Under the pieces are notes generated by a model that had not been told where the DNA came from, did no database searches, and saw nothing but the letters and a program-made list of their open reading frames with translations. A program made the position numbers and the translations under genes. A stretch of DNA of 64,000 nucleotides from Bradyrhizobium diazoefficiens (GTDB lineage Bacteria; Pseudomonadota; Alphaproteobacteria; Rhizobiales; Xanthobacteraceae), in assembly GCF_018129965.1 (NCBI RefSeq), contig NZ_JAFCKW010000007.1:1-64000 (forward strand), written 5' to 3'. Below are positions 8,185-17,315 of this stretch, in pieces (the first letter of the stretch is position 1; the number at the start of each line of letters is the position of its first letter).

Positions 8185-10068
8185 TTACGCTTGCGCCTGG
8201 AGCAACGTGGTCATCATGCTCTGCACCACCGTCATGACGTGGGCGTTGGCGGCATAGGCATTCTGGAGCTGGATCAGGTTCGACATCTCCGAGTCGAGAT
8301 TGACGCTGGACGTCGAGTTGAACTTCGCCTGGAGCGTCGAGACCACGACGCTCTGGCCCTGCTGGAGCTGGGTCGCCTGCGTCGCCGCATTGCCCTGGAC
8401 GCTCAGGAACTGCTGGAGGTAGTTCGAGACGCTGCCGGTGAAAGGCTGGCTCGCCGAGCCGAGGCCGGTCGTCGGCGAATAGGAGAACACCGTGTTGGTG
8501 AGCCGCGAATAGAGAAAGTCCGAGCGCGTGGTATCGCCCGCGGGCGTCACCGGCGAAGTGTTGTAGACCGACAGCCGGGTCGGATCGGCGGAAAGCTGCG
8601 TGTTCACGGCGATGCGGCCGGCAAGGCCGGTCATCTGCGAGCCCGACGCCGTGATCGCGCCGGTGTAGAGCGCCTGCCCGCCATCGGTGAACAAAGGCAG
8701 CTGCGGATTGCCCGAGGTCAGCGACGAGATCGTCTTGGTGCTCGAGGCCGAATTGACCTTGGCGAGGCCGCTGTTGTCGTCGGTGACGCGCAGCGTCGTG
8801 GCGGTGGCCGGCGACGGCGCAGCGGCGAAGGTCAGATGTGAACCCAACAGCGCGGTATTGAGCGCGGAGGCGATCGCGCCCATGCCGCCGTTGAAATTCA
8901 CGCCGATCTGCATCGGGTTGGCGTTGGTGGCGTTCTGCAGCGGCAGCGCGGCCGGATCGGTCACGTTGACGAGCGTGATCTGGCGCTGGGTGTTGCTCGT
9001 CTTGTCGGTATAGCTGATGTTGACGGTGTTGCCCGGCTGCGCTCCGGCTAGATCGATGTCGAAGCCGGCCGGCGGACCGGAGACCGTGCTATCGGCCGTG
9101 GTCTTGTCGGATAGCGCGCTCGACATCGTGGCGGCGAGCTGGTCGATCTGGGTCTGCGCCTGCACCAGCGTCTGGTCGCGCAGCTTAAGATCGGCCGCGA
9201 TCTGACCGGAGGACACCACGTTGTTGGCGACGACGTCGACCATGGAGCCGTTCGGAAGCTTGAGATTGAGTGCGCCGACGCCGGACTTGCTCGGATCGCT
9301 GTTGTAGAGCGAGGTCGCCGTCAGCGCTCCGGCGGAGGCAAAGGAGAATTGCGAGGCCAGCCCCGCGCCGACCAGCTGGAAGCCGGTGGTGGTATAGATA
9401 TTGGCCTGGTTCGACCCGTCGACGGTGGCGCGGACGTCGACAAATTTCGACAGCGTGTTGATGGCCTGGTCGCGCTGGTCCATCAGCGTGGCAGCGGACG
9501 GATCGTTCGCCGACAGGCCCTGAAGCTTGGTATTGATGTCGGCGATCTTCTGCATCGCCGCATTGGCTTGTTGCCCCGAGGTGCCGAGATCCTGCTCGAC
9601 ATTGGACCGTAGCGACTGGATACCTTTGGTTGTGACGTTGAGCTGCTGCGCCAGGCCCTGCGCCGCACCGACGGCAACCGTTTGCGCCGACGAAGATCCC
9701 GCACTGGTCGACAGCGCCTGCAGCGCGGTGGTGAAATTGTTCAGCGCGGTTTCGAGCGTCCCGCTGTTGCCCGGCGTGCCATAGACATTCTGAAGCTGCT
9801 TCAGGATGTTGGCCATCTGGTCGGCGTAGCCGCTGCCACCGGTCTCGGTACGCAGCTGGTTCTGCACATAGGTGTCGAGCTCCCGGCTGACGCCGGTCGT
9901 CATCGCCGTCGAGCCGAAATCGCCGGTGGTGACCTCGATCTGGTTCGGCGTCTGGACGACGTAACCCGGCGTCTGCGAGTTGGCGACGTTCGACGAGACG
10001 ATCGAGAGCGCGGCCTGGTTGGCACGCAGTCCGCTCATCGCACTGGCAAGGGCTGAACTCAAACCCAT
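8185..10068 (-). CDS. flgK: FlgK, hook-filament junction protein 1
   Basis: This 627-residue protein has the FlgK N-terminus: MGLSSALASAMSGLRANQAA, then the flagellar rod/hook motif SIVSSNVANSQTPGYV. A long helical D1 region runs through LETALNNFTTALQALS and MDQRDQAINTLSKFVDVRA. The C-terminal signature is NLIQLQNAYAANAHVMTVVQSMMTTLLQ, split across the helix. FlgK is added to the hook tip before FlgL and is needed for filament assembly. It is somewhat longer than the enteric protein of about 547 residues. It lies 37 bases downstream of flgE and 20 upstream of flgL. Export is by the flagellar secretion system. Confidence 0.95.
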   Translation of the reverse strand: MGLSSALASAMSGLRANQAALSIVSSNVANSQTPGYVVQTPNQIEVTTGDFGSTAMTTGVSRELDTYVQNQLRTETGGSGYADQMANILKQLQNVYGTPGNSGTLETALNNFTTALQALSTSAGSSSAQTVAVGAAQGLAQQLNVTTKGIQSLRSNVEQDLGTSGQQANAAMQKIADINTKLQGLSANDPSAATLMDQRDQAINTLSKFVDVRATVDGSNQANIYTTTGFQLVGAGLASQFSFASAGALTATSLYNSDPSKSGVGALNLKLPNGSMVDVVANNVVSSGQIAADLKLRDQTLVQAQTQIDQLAATMSSALSDKTTADSTVSGPPAGFDIDLAGAQPGNTVNISYTDKTSNTQRQITLVNVTDPAALPLQNATNANPMQIGVNFNGGMGAIASALNTALLGSHLTFAAAPSPATATTLRVTDDNSGLAKVNSASSTKTISSLTSGNPQLPLFTDGGQALYTGAITASGSQMTGLAGRIAVNTQLSADPTRLSVYNTSPVTPAGDTTRSDFLYSRLTNTVFSYSPTTGLGSASQPFTGSVSNYLQQFLSVQGNAATQATQLQQGQSVVVSTLQAKFNSTSSVNLDSEMSNLIQLQNAYAANAHVMTVVQSMMTTLLQAQA

Positions 10069-10105
10069 GTGAAACTACCGCCTTTGGTTACGTCGCGCGC
10101 GCCGG

Positions 10106-12370
10106 TCAGCGCAATACGTTCAGGAGGTCCTGCACCATCGAATTTGCTGTCGTGATCACCTTGGTGTTGGCCGAATAGGCCTGCTGGGTCACGATCAGCT
10201 TGGTGAACTCGTCGGCGATGTCAGTGTTCGAGCCTTCCAGCGACGAGCCGCTGATGCTGCCCGACGCGCCGTCGATGGCAGGTCCGGACTGTTCCGTGGC
10301 GGAATACGCGCCGCCGTCAAGCGCCTTCAGGTAGTTGGTGCCGTTGAAATGCGACAGCGTCACTTGGGCGAGATCGAGGTTCTGGCCGTTGGAGAAGGTT
10401 CCGACGACGAGGCCGCTGTTGTTGACAGCGACCGAACGGAGCTGACCTGCGGCGTAGCCGTTCTGGGTGATGGTGTTGATGGTCACCGCGCCGCTGGTGC
10501 TGGCATATTGCGTCAGCCCACCCGAGGAGATGTTGAAGGAGACGGAGCCGAGCGCCTGACCGCCGACGGTGACGTTGGGGATCGTGATCCCCGAGCCGCT
10601 TGGCGAGGTCAGCGAGCCATCGGCTGCGAAGGTGAAGGACTGTCCCGCGTTCAACCAGCCGACCGTCGTGCCGGTTGCAGACGGGTCGGTCTGGTAGAAC
10701 AAGTTCCAGGAGTCGGCATGACCGTTGCCGAGCGAGGCACTGTCGGTCTTGGCCCAGCGCAATTGCAGATTCACCGGGGTACCGGCCGCGTTGTAGGCGG
10801 TCACCGCACCGCCGCTGATCGATTCCTTGGTGAAGGTGGCAATGTCGTTGCCGATCACTGTGCCGGTACCGGCTGTGCCGCCGCCGCCGCGGGCCTTGGT
10901 GACCGACGAGGTGAAGCCGAGCGCGGCGAAGGCGTTGGAGTTACTGCTCGACACCGTCAGAGTGGGGTTGGCGGTACCGGTATTCAGTGTGATCACGCCA
11001 TTGCTGATCGAGGAGCCTGTCGTGCCGCTGAGCTGGTCGATCTGGTAGAGCAATTGCGAGATGTTGTCGCCGATATTGATCTGGTTCGGCGGGGTTGCGC
11101 CGGAGGCCACGAAGGTGATCGTGTTGGCGGCACCCGTGCCATTAACATAGATCTTGTCGCCGGCCACGAAGGGCGTCGAGAGGACTTCCGCGCCACCTGC
11201 CGTCGCAGCGCCACCCAGCACGGTTGACCCGGTGGTCGCGGGCGTCGACAGCACGTTGCCGCCACGCGACACGGTGCTGATGCCGAGCGCGGTTGCAACC
11301 GTGCCGCTGCCGATCGATACGTCGGTGCTCGTGCCGGTCGATATCTGGATGTTGCCGGTGCCGCTGAGCGAGGCGCTGACGCCGGTGCCGCCGGCTAGTG
11401 CGATCGCATCCAGGATGTCTTGAACCGTCGCCGTGCTGCCGGTCTTCACACCGATCACAGTGCTGTTGCCGGTCGCCGTAACGCCTGTGGCGGTGGGATC
11501 GAAATAGATCGTGTGGGTGCCGTTGATCGTCAGCGTGTTGCCAGACAGCGAGCTGAGAACGCTGAGATGGGGAATCGCCGACGGATTGAGCGATGTACCC
11601 GTACCTGCCACTGCCGATGCGCTGTCCTGCAGCGCAACTGAGGACGTCGCAGTTGTTGACGTATAGGCGGAGCGGAGATTGCCAGTGGCCGCTGCGCCGG
11701 AGACCGTCGCATTCGTATAGGGCGGCGGCGGCGTGCCGACGATCAGCGGGTTGGCTGCAAAATCGGATGGATTGAGGCCGCCGGCCGCCAGCAGCGTGCC
11801 GCTCGCCGCGCTCGAGCTCGCCGCCGTGTTCGGCACGCTCGGCAGGTTCGCCGCGTACTGGATCGAGGTCGTCGCCTGCGCCGGGATGAAGTTGTTCTGG
11901 AATTTCAAGACGGTCGCAACGTTGCCGGTCGGGTTGCCGGTCTTCGGATCGACCGTGGTGCCCATCAGATAGTAGCCGGCGCCGTTGACGAGGTTGCCGT
12001 TGGCGTTGAGCTGGAAGTCGCCGCGCCTTGTGTAATAGGTGACGCCGCTGAACACCGGCACGTTGTCGACAACGCCGGTCGCCTTCTGGATCGAGAAGAA
12101 GCCGTCGCCGGTGATCGCCATGTTGGTGGCGACGCTGGAGGACGAGATCGTGCCTTGCGTCGTGATGGTGGCCTTGGCGTTGGCCGTCACGCCGCCGGCG
12201 ACCTGCTTGCTTGGCACCGAGGCGTCCGGAATGAGATCGACGAAGCTGGTGCCGATGCCCTTGTAGGCGGTGGTGGATGAGTTCGCGATATTGCCGGAAA
12301 TGTTCTGCAGCGCGTAGGACTGCGCCTGCAGGCCACCCACCGAGGTGTTCATTGCATCGAAGATACCCAT
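10106..12370 (-). CDS. flgE: FlgE, flagellar hook protein (enlarged)
   Basis: FlgE polymerises into the flexible hook. The N-terminus MGIFDAMNTSVGGLQAQSYA followed by NISGNIANSSTTAYKG is the conserved flagellar rod/hook motif. The GDGFF motif (MAITGDGFFSIQ) and the C-terminal NTDIADEFTKLIVTQQAYSANTK (two parts) confirm the family. At 754 residues it is nearly twice the enteric size of about 400. Two inserted segments, roughly residues 275-365 (LTINGTHTIYF) and 398-490 (IYVNGTGAANTITFVASGAT), resemble each other and an insert in FlgL. They look like flagellin hook-IN type surface domains. It is the first gene of flgE-flgK-flgL. No clear promoter was recognised in the 238 bp upstream. Confidence 0.95.
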   Translation of the reverse strand: MGIFDAMNTSVGGLQAQSYALQNISGNIANSSTTAYKGIGTSFVDLIPDASVPSKQVAGGVTANAKATITTQGTISSSSVATNMAITGDGFFSIQKATGVVDNVPVFSGVTYYTRRGDFQLNANGNLVNGAGYYLMGTTVDPKTGNPTGNVATVLKFQNNFIPAQATTSIQYAANLPSVPNTAASSSAASGTLLAAGGLNPSDFAANPLIVGTPPPPYTNATVSGAAATGNLRSAYTSTTATSSVALQDSASAVAGTGTSLNPSAIPHLSVLSSLSGNTLTINGTHTIYFDPTATGVTATGNSTVIGVKTGSTATVQDILDAIALAGGTGVSASLSGTGNIQISTGTSTDVSIGSGTVATALGISTVSRGGNVLSTPATTGSTVLGGAATAGGAEVLSTPFVAGDKIYVNGTGAANTITFVASGATPPNQINIGDNISQLLYQIDQLSGTTGSSISNGVITLNTGTANPTLTVSSSNSNAFAALGFTSSVTKARGGGGTAGTGTVIGNDIATFTKESISGGAVTAYNAAGTPVNLQLRWAKTDSASLGNGHADSWNLFYQTDPSATGTTVGWLNAGQSFTFAADGSLTSPSGSGITIPNVTVGGQALGSVSFNISSGGLTQYASTSGAVTINTITQNGYAAGQLRSVAVNNSGLVVGTFSNGQNLDLAQVTLSHFNGTNYLKALDGGAYSATEQSGPAIDGASGSISGSSLEGSNTDIADEFTKLIVTQQAYSANTKVITTANSMVQDLLNVLR

Positions 12371-12549
12371 AACTTTGTCTCCAAATCCGATTCCGGCAGC
12401 CGGTCGACCATGGCCGCAGTCGGGGGAGACATTCGCAAGGGCTATGCCAATGCAGGTCTTCTCAGGAAATCAATGACTTAAATAGACAGACCCCGGCCTG
12501 ATGACCGGGGCACAATTGCCGGGCCGGCAACAATTGCCGGGCCGCCATA

Positions 12550-12593
12550 GCGTTTTCGAGCGAAGTGGGGACCGGTTCGCGTGAAGAAAACGC
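12550..12593. repeat. Dispersed palindromic element, family A copy 1
   Basis: Inverted arms GCGTTTTC / GAAAACGC enclose the core GAGCGAAGTGGGGACCGG. The second copy is at 38606-38650, where even the flanking CCATA is the same. Elements of this type are common in Bradyrhizobium intergenic DNA. Just upstream, at about 12511-12545, the 14-mer CAATTGCCGGGCCG occurs twice in tandem. Function is unknown; it may form an RNA hairpin between msrB and flgE. Confidence 0.75.
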
Positions 12594-12608
12594 GTCGAAT
12601 AAAGAGCC

Positions 12609-13121
<513 letters not shown>

Positions 13122-13208
13122 CTCATTCTCCGTGCGCGGGGATCCCCACGTCCTGAGATACGGGCTTTAACGGCTGACGTTACATGTCCGGGCGGAGTTT
13201 TTCTCACA

Positions 13209-14702
13209 TTATTGCGAGACGCCGCCGTCATGCGGAGCCGGTTCCACCTCCCCGGAAGCAGGTTGCGGCGGCGGGGCCGGACGCGGCCTGGCGCCCGGCG
13301 GCACGCTCGGCCGCACAGCTGGGCTGACATTGGCCGGCGGACGGCGCGGACCGGTGCCGGCGGCCCGGTTGGCTTCGGCCAGCCGCGCCTCGCGTTCCCG
13401 GTCCTTGGCCCGGGCCCGCTCGCGGTAGCGGGCGAGCGAACCTGCGGCGGCGGAACTCGCCCTGCCCCAGACCCCCACCAATTGGCCCGCAACCCGTCCG
13501 GTCGCGCCCCCGGCCCAGACCAGTTCGAATGGCGAGAACAGCTTCCAGCGCTCGTCGCCCCACAAAATGCTGCGCGCGATGAGCTGTCCGGCCATGGCCG
13601 AGGTGTTCATGCCTTGGCGGCCGAACCCGCTTGCCACCCACAGGCCTTTGCGCAACTGGCCGATCTGGGGCATGCCATGCACGGTCTGGCCGGTGGCGCC
13701 GCCGAACGTCTCGGTGATGTCGACAGGCCCAAGCTCTGGGAAAATCGACCGGATCCGCCGCCTGACGCTGCCTGCGAAGCGCTGCGGACGCGCCGCCCAG
13801 GTGGTCTCGGGGCTTTCCCACATCAGCCGGTCGCCATCGACGATGCGGAAATGGTCGACGCCGTCGGAATCCATCACCGAGCCCTTGAAGGCGATGATCT
13901 CGTTCAGGCGCTCGCCGAGCGGCGCCGTGATGCCGGCATAGCGCCACACCGGCAGCAGCGTCTCCGACAGCCGCCGCAGCGGCGCACCGAGATGGACGTT
14001 CCCGGCCAGCACGATATGGCTTGCGCGCAGCCGCGCCGAGGGCGTGACGATGCGCTTGCGGATGCCGGAATGATCGATACTGACGACCGGCGTATCCTCG
14101 AAGATGCGCGCGCCGGCCCGCCGCGCCAGCGCCGCGAGGCCGTGGACATATTTGCGGCCGTCGACTTGAAAGGCCCGGGGATAATGGACGCCGTGGAAGT
14201 AGTGGTCGGTCTTGAGCGCCGCGCGGACGCGATCGACCTGCCAGCCCTCGACCTCGGTGTCGAAATCCTCATGAAGCATCTGCAGCCGGCTGATCAGCCG
14301 GTCGCCGGCATCGACATTGGAGACCTCGATGACCCCCTCGCTGAGCGCGATCCCCGGCATGTTCGCCTCGGTGGCGTTGGACCGGACGAACTCGGCCCCC
14401 TCCTTCGACAGCGCCCACAATTCGCGCGCATCCTCGAAGCCGATGCGCTCGATCAGATCGGTGAGCGGCAGCGCAAAGCCCGGCATCACGGTGCCGAGCT
14501 GGTTGCCGGAGGCGTTCCAGCCGATATGGCGGCCCTCGAGCACGGCGACGCTGGCCCCGAGCCGGGCCGCCTCCAGCGCGACCGAGAGCCCGGCGAGCCC
14601 GGCCCCGATGACGCAGATATCGGCATCGAGATCGAACGACAGCCGCGTGCGGTCGCGAAAGCCAGCTTCTTCCTGGGCTACGCTTGTGAAAGTCTCGCTC
14701 AT
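13209..14702 (-). CDS. FAD-dependent oxidoreductase (DAO/PuuB-like)
   Basis: This 497-residue protein starts with a Rossmann FAD motif GAGLAGLSVALEAARLGASV (about 33-52) ending in an acidic residue (VLEGRHIGWNASG). The rest matches the D-amino-acid-oxidase-like (DadA/PuuB) fold, including the C-terminal FAD segment GLWVASGFGRQGMNTSAMAG (about 375-394). Such flavoenzymes oxidise amines or amino acids such as gamma-glutamylputrescine; the substrate is not evident. The last 90 residues are a Pro/Ala/Arg-rich low-complexity tail not usual in the family. No signal peptide is seen. It lies about 87 bases upstream of msrB on the same strand, and a dispersed palindrome lies directly upstream. Confidence 0.85.
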   Translation of the reverse strand: MSETFTSVAQEEAGFRDRTRLSFDLDADICVIGAGLAGLSVALEAARLGASVAVLEGRHIGWNASGNQLGTVMPGFALPLTDLIERIGFEDARELWALSKEGAEFVRSNATEANMPGIALSEGVIEVSNVDAGDRLISRLQMLHEDFDTEVEGWQVDRVRAALKTDHYFHGVHYPRAFQVDGRKYVHGLAALARRAGARIFEDTPVVSIDHSGIRKRIVTPSARLRASHIVLAGNVHLGAPLRRLSETLLPVWRYAGITAPLGERLNEIIAFKGSVMDSDGVDHFRIVDGDRLMWESPETTWAARPQRFAGSVRRRIRSIFPELGPVDITETFGGATGQTVHGMPQIGQLRKGLWVASGFGRQGMNTSAMAGQLIARSILWGDERWKLFSPFELVWAGGATGRVAGQLVGVWGRASSAAAGSLARYRERARAKDREREARLAEANRAAGTGPRRPPANVSPAVRPSVPPGARPRPAPPPQPASGEVEPAPHDGGVSQ

Positions 14703-14714
14703 GTCGTTTTCTTA

Positions 14715-14763
14715 GAGCATGATCCGGAAAAGTGTGCAGCGGTTTTCCGAAAAGATCATGCTC
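14715..14763. repeat. Dispersed palindromic element, family B copy 1
   Basis: GAGCATGATC and GATCATGCTC form the outer arms, with inner TCCGGAAAA and TTTTCCGAAAA. It sits between the FAD oxidoreductase start and the divergent SixA-like gene. A diverged copy is at 31824-31874. This motif is frequent between genes in Bradyrhizobium. Confidence 0.78.
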
Positions 14764-14909
14764 CAAACAAAAATTTAAGGCGCAACGCGGATTTGTCCTA
14801 ATCTCGTCGCGCTTTGGGGACCGTGCGGGCCGTTGTCACCTTGTCCTCGGCCGGCGCCTGTAGATGATCCCTTTGGACGATTTTGGGCTTGTAACGATTC
14901 GAGAATGCC

Positions 14910-15446
14910 ATGCGCCGTTTGATGCTGCTGCGTCACGCCAAGACCGAGACTGACGCGCCGAGCGGCCGTGACCAGGATCGCCGCCTCGACGACCGCGGCC
15001 ACAAGGATGCCGCGCAGATCGGGGACTGGCTCGCCACCAATCCGCCCTTCCCCGAGACGGTGCTGGTGTCGCACGCCGTCCGGGCCCGGCAGACCTGGGA
15101 CATCGCCTGGGAGGCGATGAAGGACCGCGTCGCGGAGCCTCAGGTCGAAATCCTGCCGGAACTCTACGGCGCCGACCCCGCGCAGATCCTGGAAACCATT
15201 CGCACTGCAACCGCCCCGAGCGACCCGAAGCAGTTGCTGCTGGTCGCCCACAATCCCGGCCTGCACGAGATCGCCCTGATGCTGATGGCGGGCGGCGATC
15301 CGGCCGGCGCCAAGGCGCTATCCGAGAACCTGCCGACCGCAGGGCTTGCGATCTTCGACTTTGACGTCGAGGATTGGAGCGACGTGGGCTACCGCCGCGG
15401 CCAATTGCTGCTGTTCGTCAGCCCCAAGCTGCTTCGGCCCGGTTGA
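14910..15446 (+). CDS. SixA-type histidine phosphatase
   Basis: This 178-residue protein belongs to the histidine phosphatase (phosphoglycerate-mutase-like) superfamily. The phospho-acceptor motif is LLRHAKTE (R8, H9). Further catalytic residues are in VLVSHAVRARQTW and the second histidine in LLVAHNPGLHEIA. SixA proteins remove phosphate from phosphohistidine in HPt or PTS proteins, so a signalling role is possible; the real target is unknown. It is cytoplasmic, with no membrane segment. It is followed 50 bases later by a universal stress protein gene on the same strand, which may be co-transcribed. Confidence 0.87.
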   Translation: MRRLMLLRHAKTETDAPSGRDQDRRLDDRGHKDAAQIGDWLATNPPFPETVLVSHAVRARQTWDIAWEAMKDRVAEPQVEILPELYGADPAQILETIRTATAPSDPKQLLLVAHNPGLHEIALMLMAGGDPAGAKALSENLPTAGLAIFDFDVEDWSDVGYRRGQLLLFVSPKLLRPG

Positions 15447-15496
15447 TCGCGCGTCGAGCCGGCAAGGCGTCCTGACTGGAAGATTTGGAGGCGCAG

Positions 15497-15922
15497 ATGT
15501 TCAAGTCCATCCTCGTGCCCATCGACCTCGCCGACACCGACCTCGCCAAGCCGGCGATCGCGACCGCGGCAACGCTGTCGCAGACCTGGAGCGGCACGGT
15601 GCGTCTGCTCAACGTGCTGCCGATGACGCCGGTGATGCTCGCCGAATACGTGCCGGCCGATTTCGACGAACAGCAGCGCCAGACCTCCGAGGAAGCCCTC
15701 GCCATCGTCGCGCGCGAATCCGGCATCGACGCATCGCGCATTTCTAGCGTGGTGCGCCAGGGCGGCATCTACCACGAGATCCTCGAGGAAGCGGTGCACA
15801 TGAAGGCCGATTTGATCGTGATGACCTCGCACCGGCCGGCGATGCGCACCTATTTCCTCGGCTCCAACGCCGGGCATGTGGTGCGTTACGCCAAGTGCTC
15901 GGTGCTGGTGGTCAGGCACTGA
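15497..15922 (+). CDS. Universal stress protein (UspA family)
   Basis: This single-domain Usp has 141 residues. It begins MFKSILVPIDLADTDLAK with the conserved aspartate of the ATP site. It ends with the nucleotide-binding pattern DLIVMTSHRP...YFLGSNAGHVVRYAKCSVLVV, which corresponds to G-2x-G-9x-G-S/T although the spacing is loose here. The ATG at 15497 follows TTGGAGGCGCAG, a good ribosome binding site, so I prefer it to a TTG 12 bases upstream. Usp proteins are small cytoplasmic factors induced by growth arrest and other stresses. No EcfG promoter was seen nearby. Confidence 0.9.
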   Translation: MFKSILVPIDLADTDLAKPAIATAATLSQTWSGTVRLLNVLPMTPVMLAEYVPADFDEQQRQTSEEALAIVARESGIDASRISSVVRQGGIYHEILEEAVHMKADLIVMTSHRPAMRTYFLGSNAGHVVRYAKCSVLVVRH

Positions 15923-15944
15923 GTTCGGAGCAAACTCGGCTCTC

Positions 15945-16111
15945 GTGCCCCGGACGCAGCGCAGCGCTCCTTCAGCGATGCGCTGCAGAGCCGGAGCCCA
16001 TGCATCAGCGAATACCGAGGCCTGCTGGATCCCGGCTCTGCGCAGCAACGCCTAAAGCGCGTTTACGCGCGTCTTCGATGCGCTATGGGGCGTTGCAGCG
16101 CCTCTGGGACA
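15945..16111 (+). repeat. Long dispersed repeat, family C copy 1
   Basis: It begins GTGCCCCGGACGCAGCGCAG and ends near CTGGGACACGGG. Internally GCTGCAGAGCCGG and CCCGGCTCTGC face each other as an inverted repeat. Copy 2 is at 16743-16878 in the same orientation and copy 3 at 51877-51994 reversed. The minus-strand translation gives the ALRCVRGT motif often seen in falsely predicted Bradyrhizobium ORFs. Confidence 0.8.
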
Positions 16112-16299
16112 CGGGAGCCCAAGCTACAAGATATCGCGTTGCCCGACGGGCAATACACCCAAGCGATCGGTCAATCCGCGCCGCCTAAAATATTCCACTT
16201 TACCGAATTTCGGAAATATCGTATGTAACGCGCACTCCGGCCCATTGAAGAGGGGCGTATCGCGATCGTCACGAACGCGGGCCGGACGGCGGTGGACGT

Positions 16300-16700
16300 G
16301 GGTCACATCGGCGCGAAAGCCATCGCAGGGCGGGCAACCGTGAGCGAGATGCGTCGCGCGCACGACCGGTGTGATCGGCGTACGGCAAAATCGTGTGGTC
16401 CTGGCGCCCGCAGGCTGGCGTCAAGGTTTGCGGTGATGCGTGCTGTCCAACCGGGCGCGCGCATCGTCAGCCGCAAGGCGACGGGGGCAACAGTGCAACG
16501 CTCCCCGGGGAGAGCGCGACATAAGCCGTAAACCCACTGCGCAGGGAAGGCCGGATGTTTGGCTTCACCTGTATGCCGCTGTGCAAATCTTGTTGCCACC
16601 TTTCGCACAGTGGACCGTGGGTGCCCGGCCGGCACCCGGTCTTCCCTGCGCCCTCTTTCACGAGGGCAAGGCGATTGAGCAAAGCTCGGGCGAAACAAGC
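16300..16700 (-). repeat. Degenerate dispersed sequence
   Basis: Minus-strand reading gives short open stretches with KEGAGKTGCRPG, a motif I associate with over-annotated repeat-derived ORFs in Bradyrhizobium and relatives. There is a local inverted pair around 16620-16645 (GGTGCCCGGCCGGCACCCGG region). No start, codon bias or domain supports a real protein. It is probably a decayed repeat flanked by family C copies. Confidence 0.45.
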
Positions 16701-16742
16701 CGCGAGGCTGAACAGCTACGTCTATCCATGAACAACGGTCTG

Positions 16743-16878
16743 GTGCCCCGGACGCAGCGCAGCGTCCCTTCGACGGTGCGCTGCAGAGCCGGGGCCTGTG
16801 TCGCGGCGAACCGCGTCGCCTGCCGGGTCCCGGCTCTGCACAGCAACGCCAAGAGCGTTGCAGCGCGTCCGGGACACG
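16743..16878 (+). repeat. Long dispersed repeat, family C copy 2
   Basis: It shares GTGCCCCGGACGCAGCGCAG with copy 1 at its left end. The internal arms are TGCAGAGCCGGGGCC and GTCCCGGCTCTGCA, and the outer end GCGTCCGGGACAC pairs with the start. It lies immediately downstream of the DUF1127 gene and could act as its transcript end. Confidence 0.8.
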
Positions 16879-16894
16879 CGAGGACCGTATCCTC

Positions 16895-17131
16895 TTACAG
16901 ATACCGCGTCAGTTCGGCCTTGAACTGGCCGTACACCGCATCCTCGATCTGGCTGCGGTTGATCCCGATGTCGCGCAGGGCGCGGTCGTCGAGGTCGTTC
17001 AGCGTCTTGACGGCCGTGCGGCGCTCGAGGCGATCGAACAGGGCATAGGCGGCGTTGACGAGCGCGCTGAAAAATCCGCCCGACGAGGAGGGGCGCAAGC
17101 TCCGCCCGGCAGCTTGGGAAATCGTGGTCAT
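16895..17131 (-). CDS. DUF1127 (YjiS-like) small protein
   Basis: This is a 78-residue protein from the ATG at 17131, chosen because GGAGAAGAAAC lies just upstream. The C-terminal half RTAVKTLNDLDDRALRDIGI, followed by NRSQIEDAVYG, is the DUF1127 signature. Small Arg-rich DUF1127 proteins in alphaproteobacteria have been linked to RNA turnover and phosphate or carbon homeostasis; the role of this one is unknown. It diverges from a MocR-type regulator, with 184 bp between them containing repeated TGCTCC-type elements, so it may be a target of that regulator. Confidence 0.88.
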   Translation of the reverse strand: MTTISQAAGRSLRPSSSGGFFSALVNAAYALFDRLERRTAVKTLNDLDDRALRDIGINRSQIEDAVYGQFKAELTRYL

Positions 17132-17265
17132 GTTTCTTCTCCGGCCTGTGGTCCACGCGGCGAAGCGGATGCCGTTGGCGCAGACGCCTGAGCGTTTGCA
17201 CCTCATTTGCCGTCGGATTGCTCTCGCTCTCCTCGGCTCAATCGCGGGCCTTGATGGAACTTAAA

Positions 17266-17313
17266 TGCTCCAGTACATTACTCGGAGCAAGTGAAACATT
17301 GCTCTCGGTGCAA
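17266..17313. promoter_or_regulatory. Candidate MocR operator (repeated half-sites)
   Basis: TGCTCC (17266), GGAGCA (17284), TGCTCT (17300) and GGTGCA (17307) alternate just before the MocR start. The direct repeat CTCGGAGCAA / CTCGGTGCAA recurs with a 23-bp period (17281 and 17304), and TGCTCY with a 34-bp period. MocR/GabR regulators bind direct repeats two to three helical turns apart, so this fits autoregulation. The sequence is seen; the function is inferred. Confidence 0.5.
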
Positions 17314-17315
17314 TA

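Larger units (their letters stand above)
15923..16894. other. 972-bp gene-free, repeat-rich intergenic region
   Basis: No convincing gene lies here. Two copies of repeat family C flank a stretch (about 16300-16700) of degenerate sequence. Several ORFs are open but their translations are arginine-rich and look like repeat translations. No transposase fragment or tRNA was recognised, so a mobile origin is not proven. Confidence 0.6.

Noticed and set aside
6554..8257. A plus-strand ORF of 567 codons
   Set aside because: It is antisense to flgL and its translation is Arg-rich without a domain.
14910..15922. Possible EcfG promoter for the SixA-like and universal stress genes
   Set aside because: No GGAAC-N16/17-CGTT match was found upstream.
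16303..16698. A minus-strand ORF of 131 codons in the repeat island
   Set aside because: The sequence resembles repeat-derived ORFs commonly over-annotated in Bradyrhizobium; there is no ribosome binding site, codon bias or domain.
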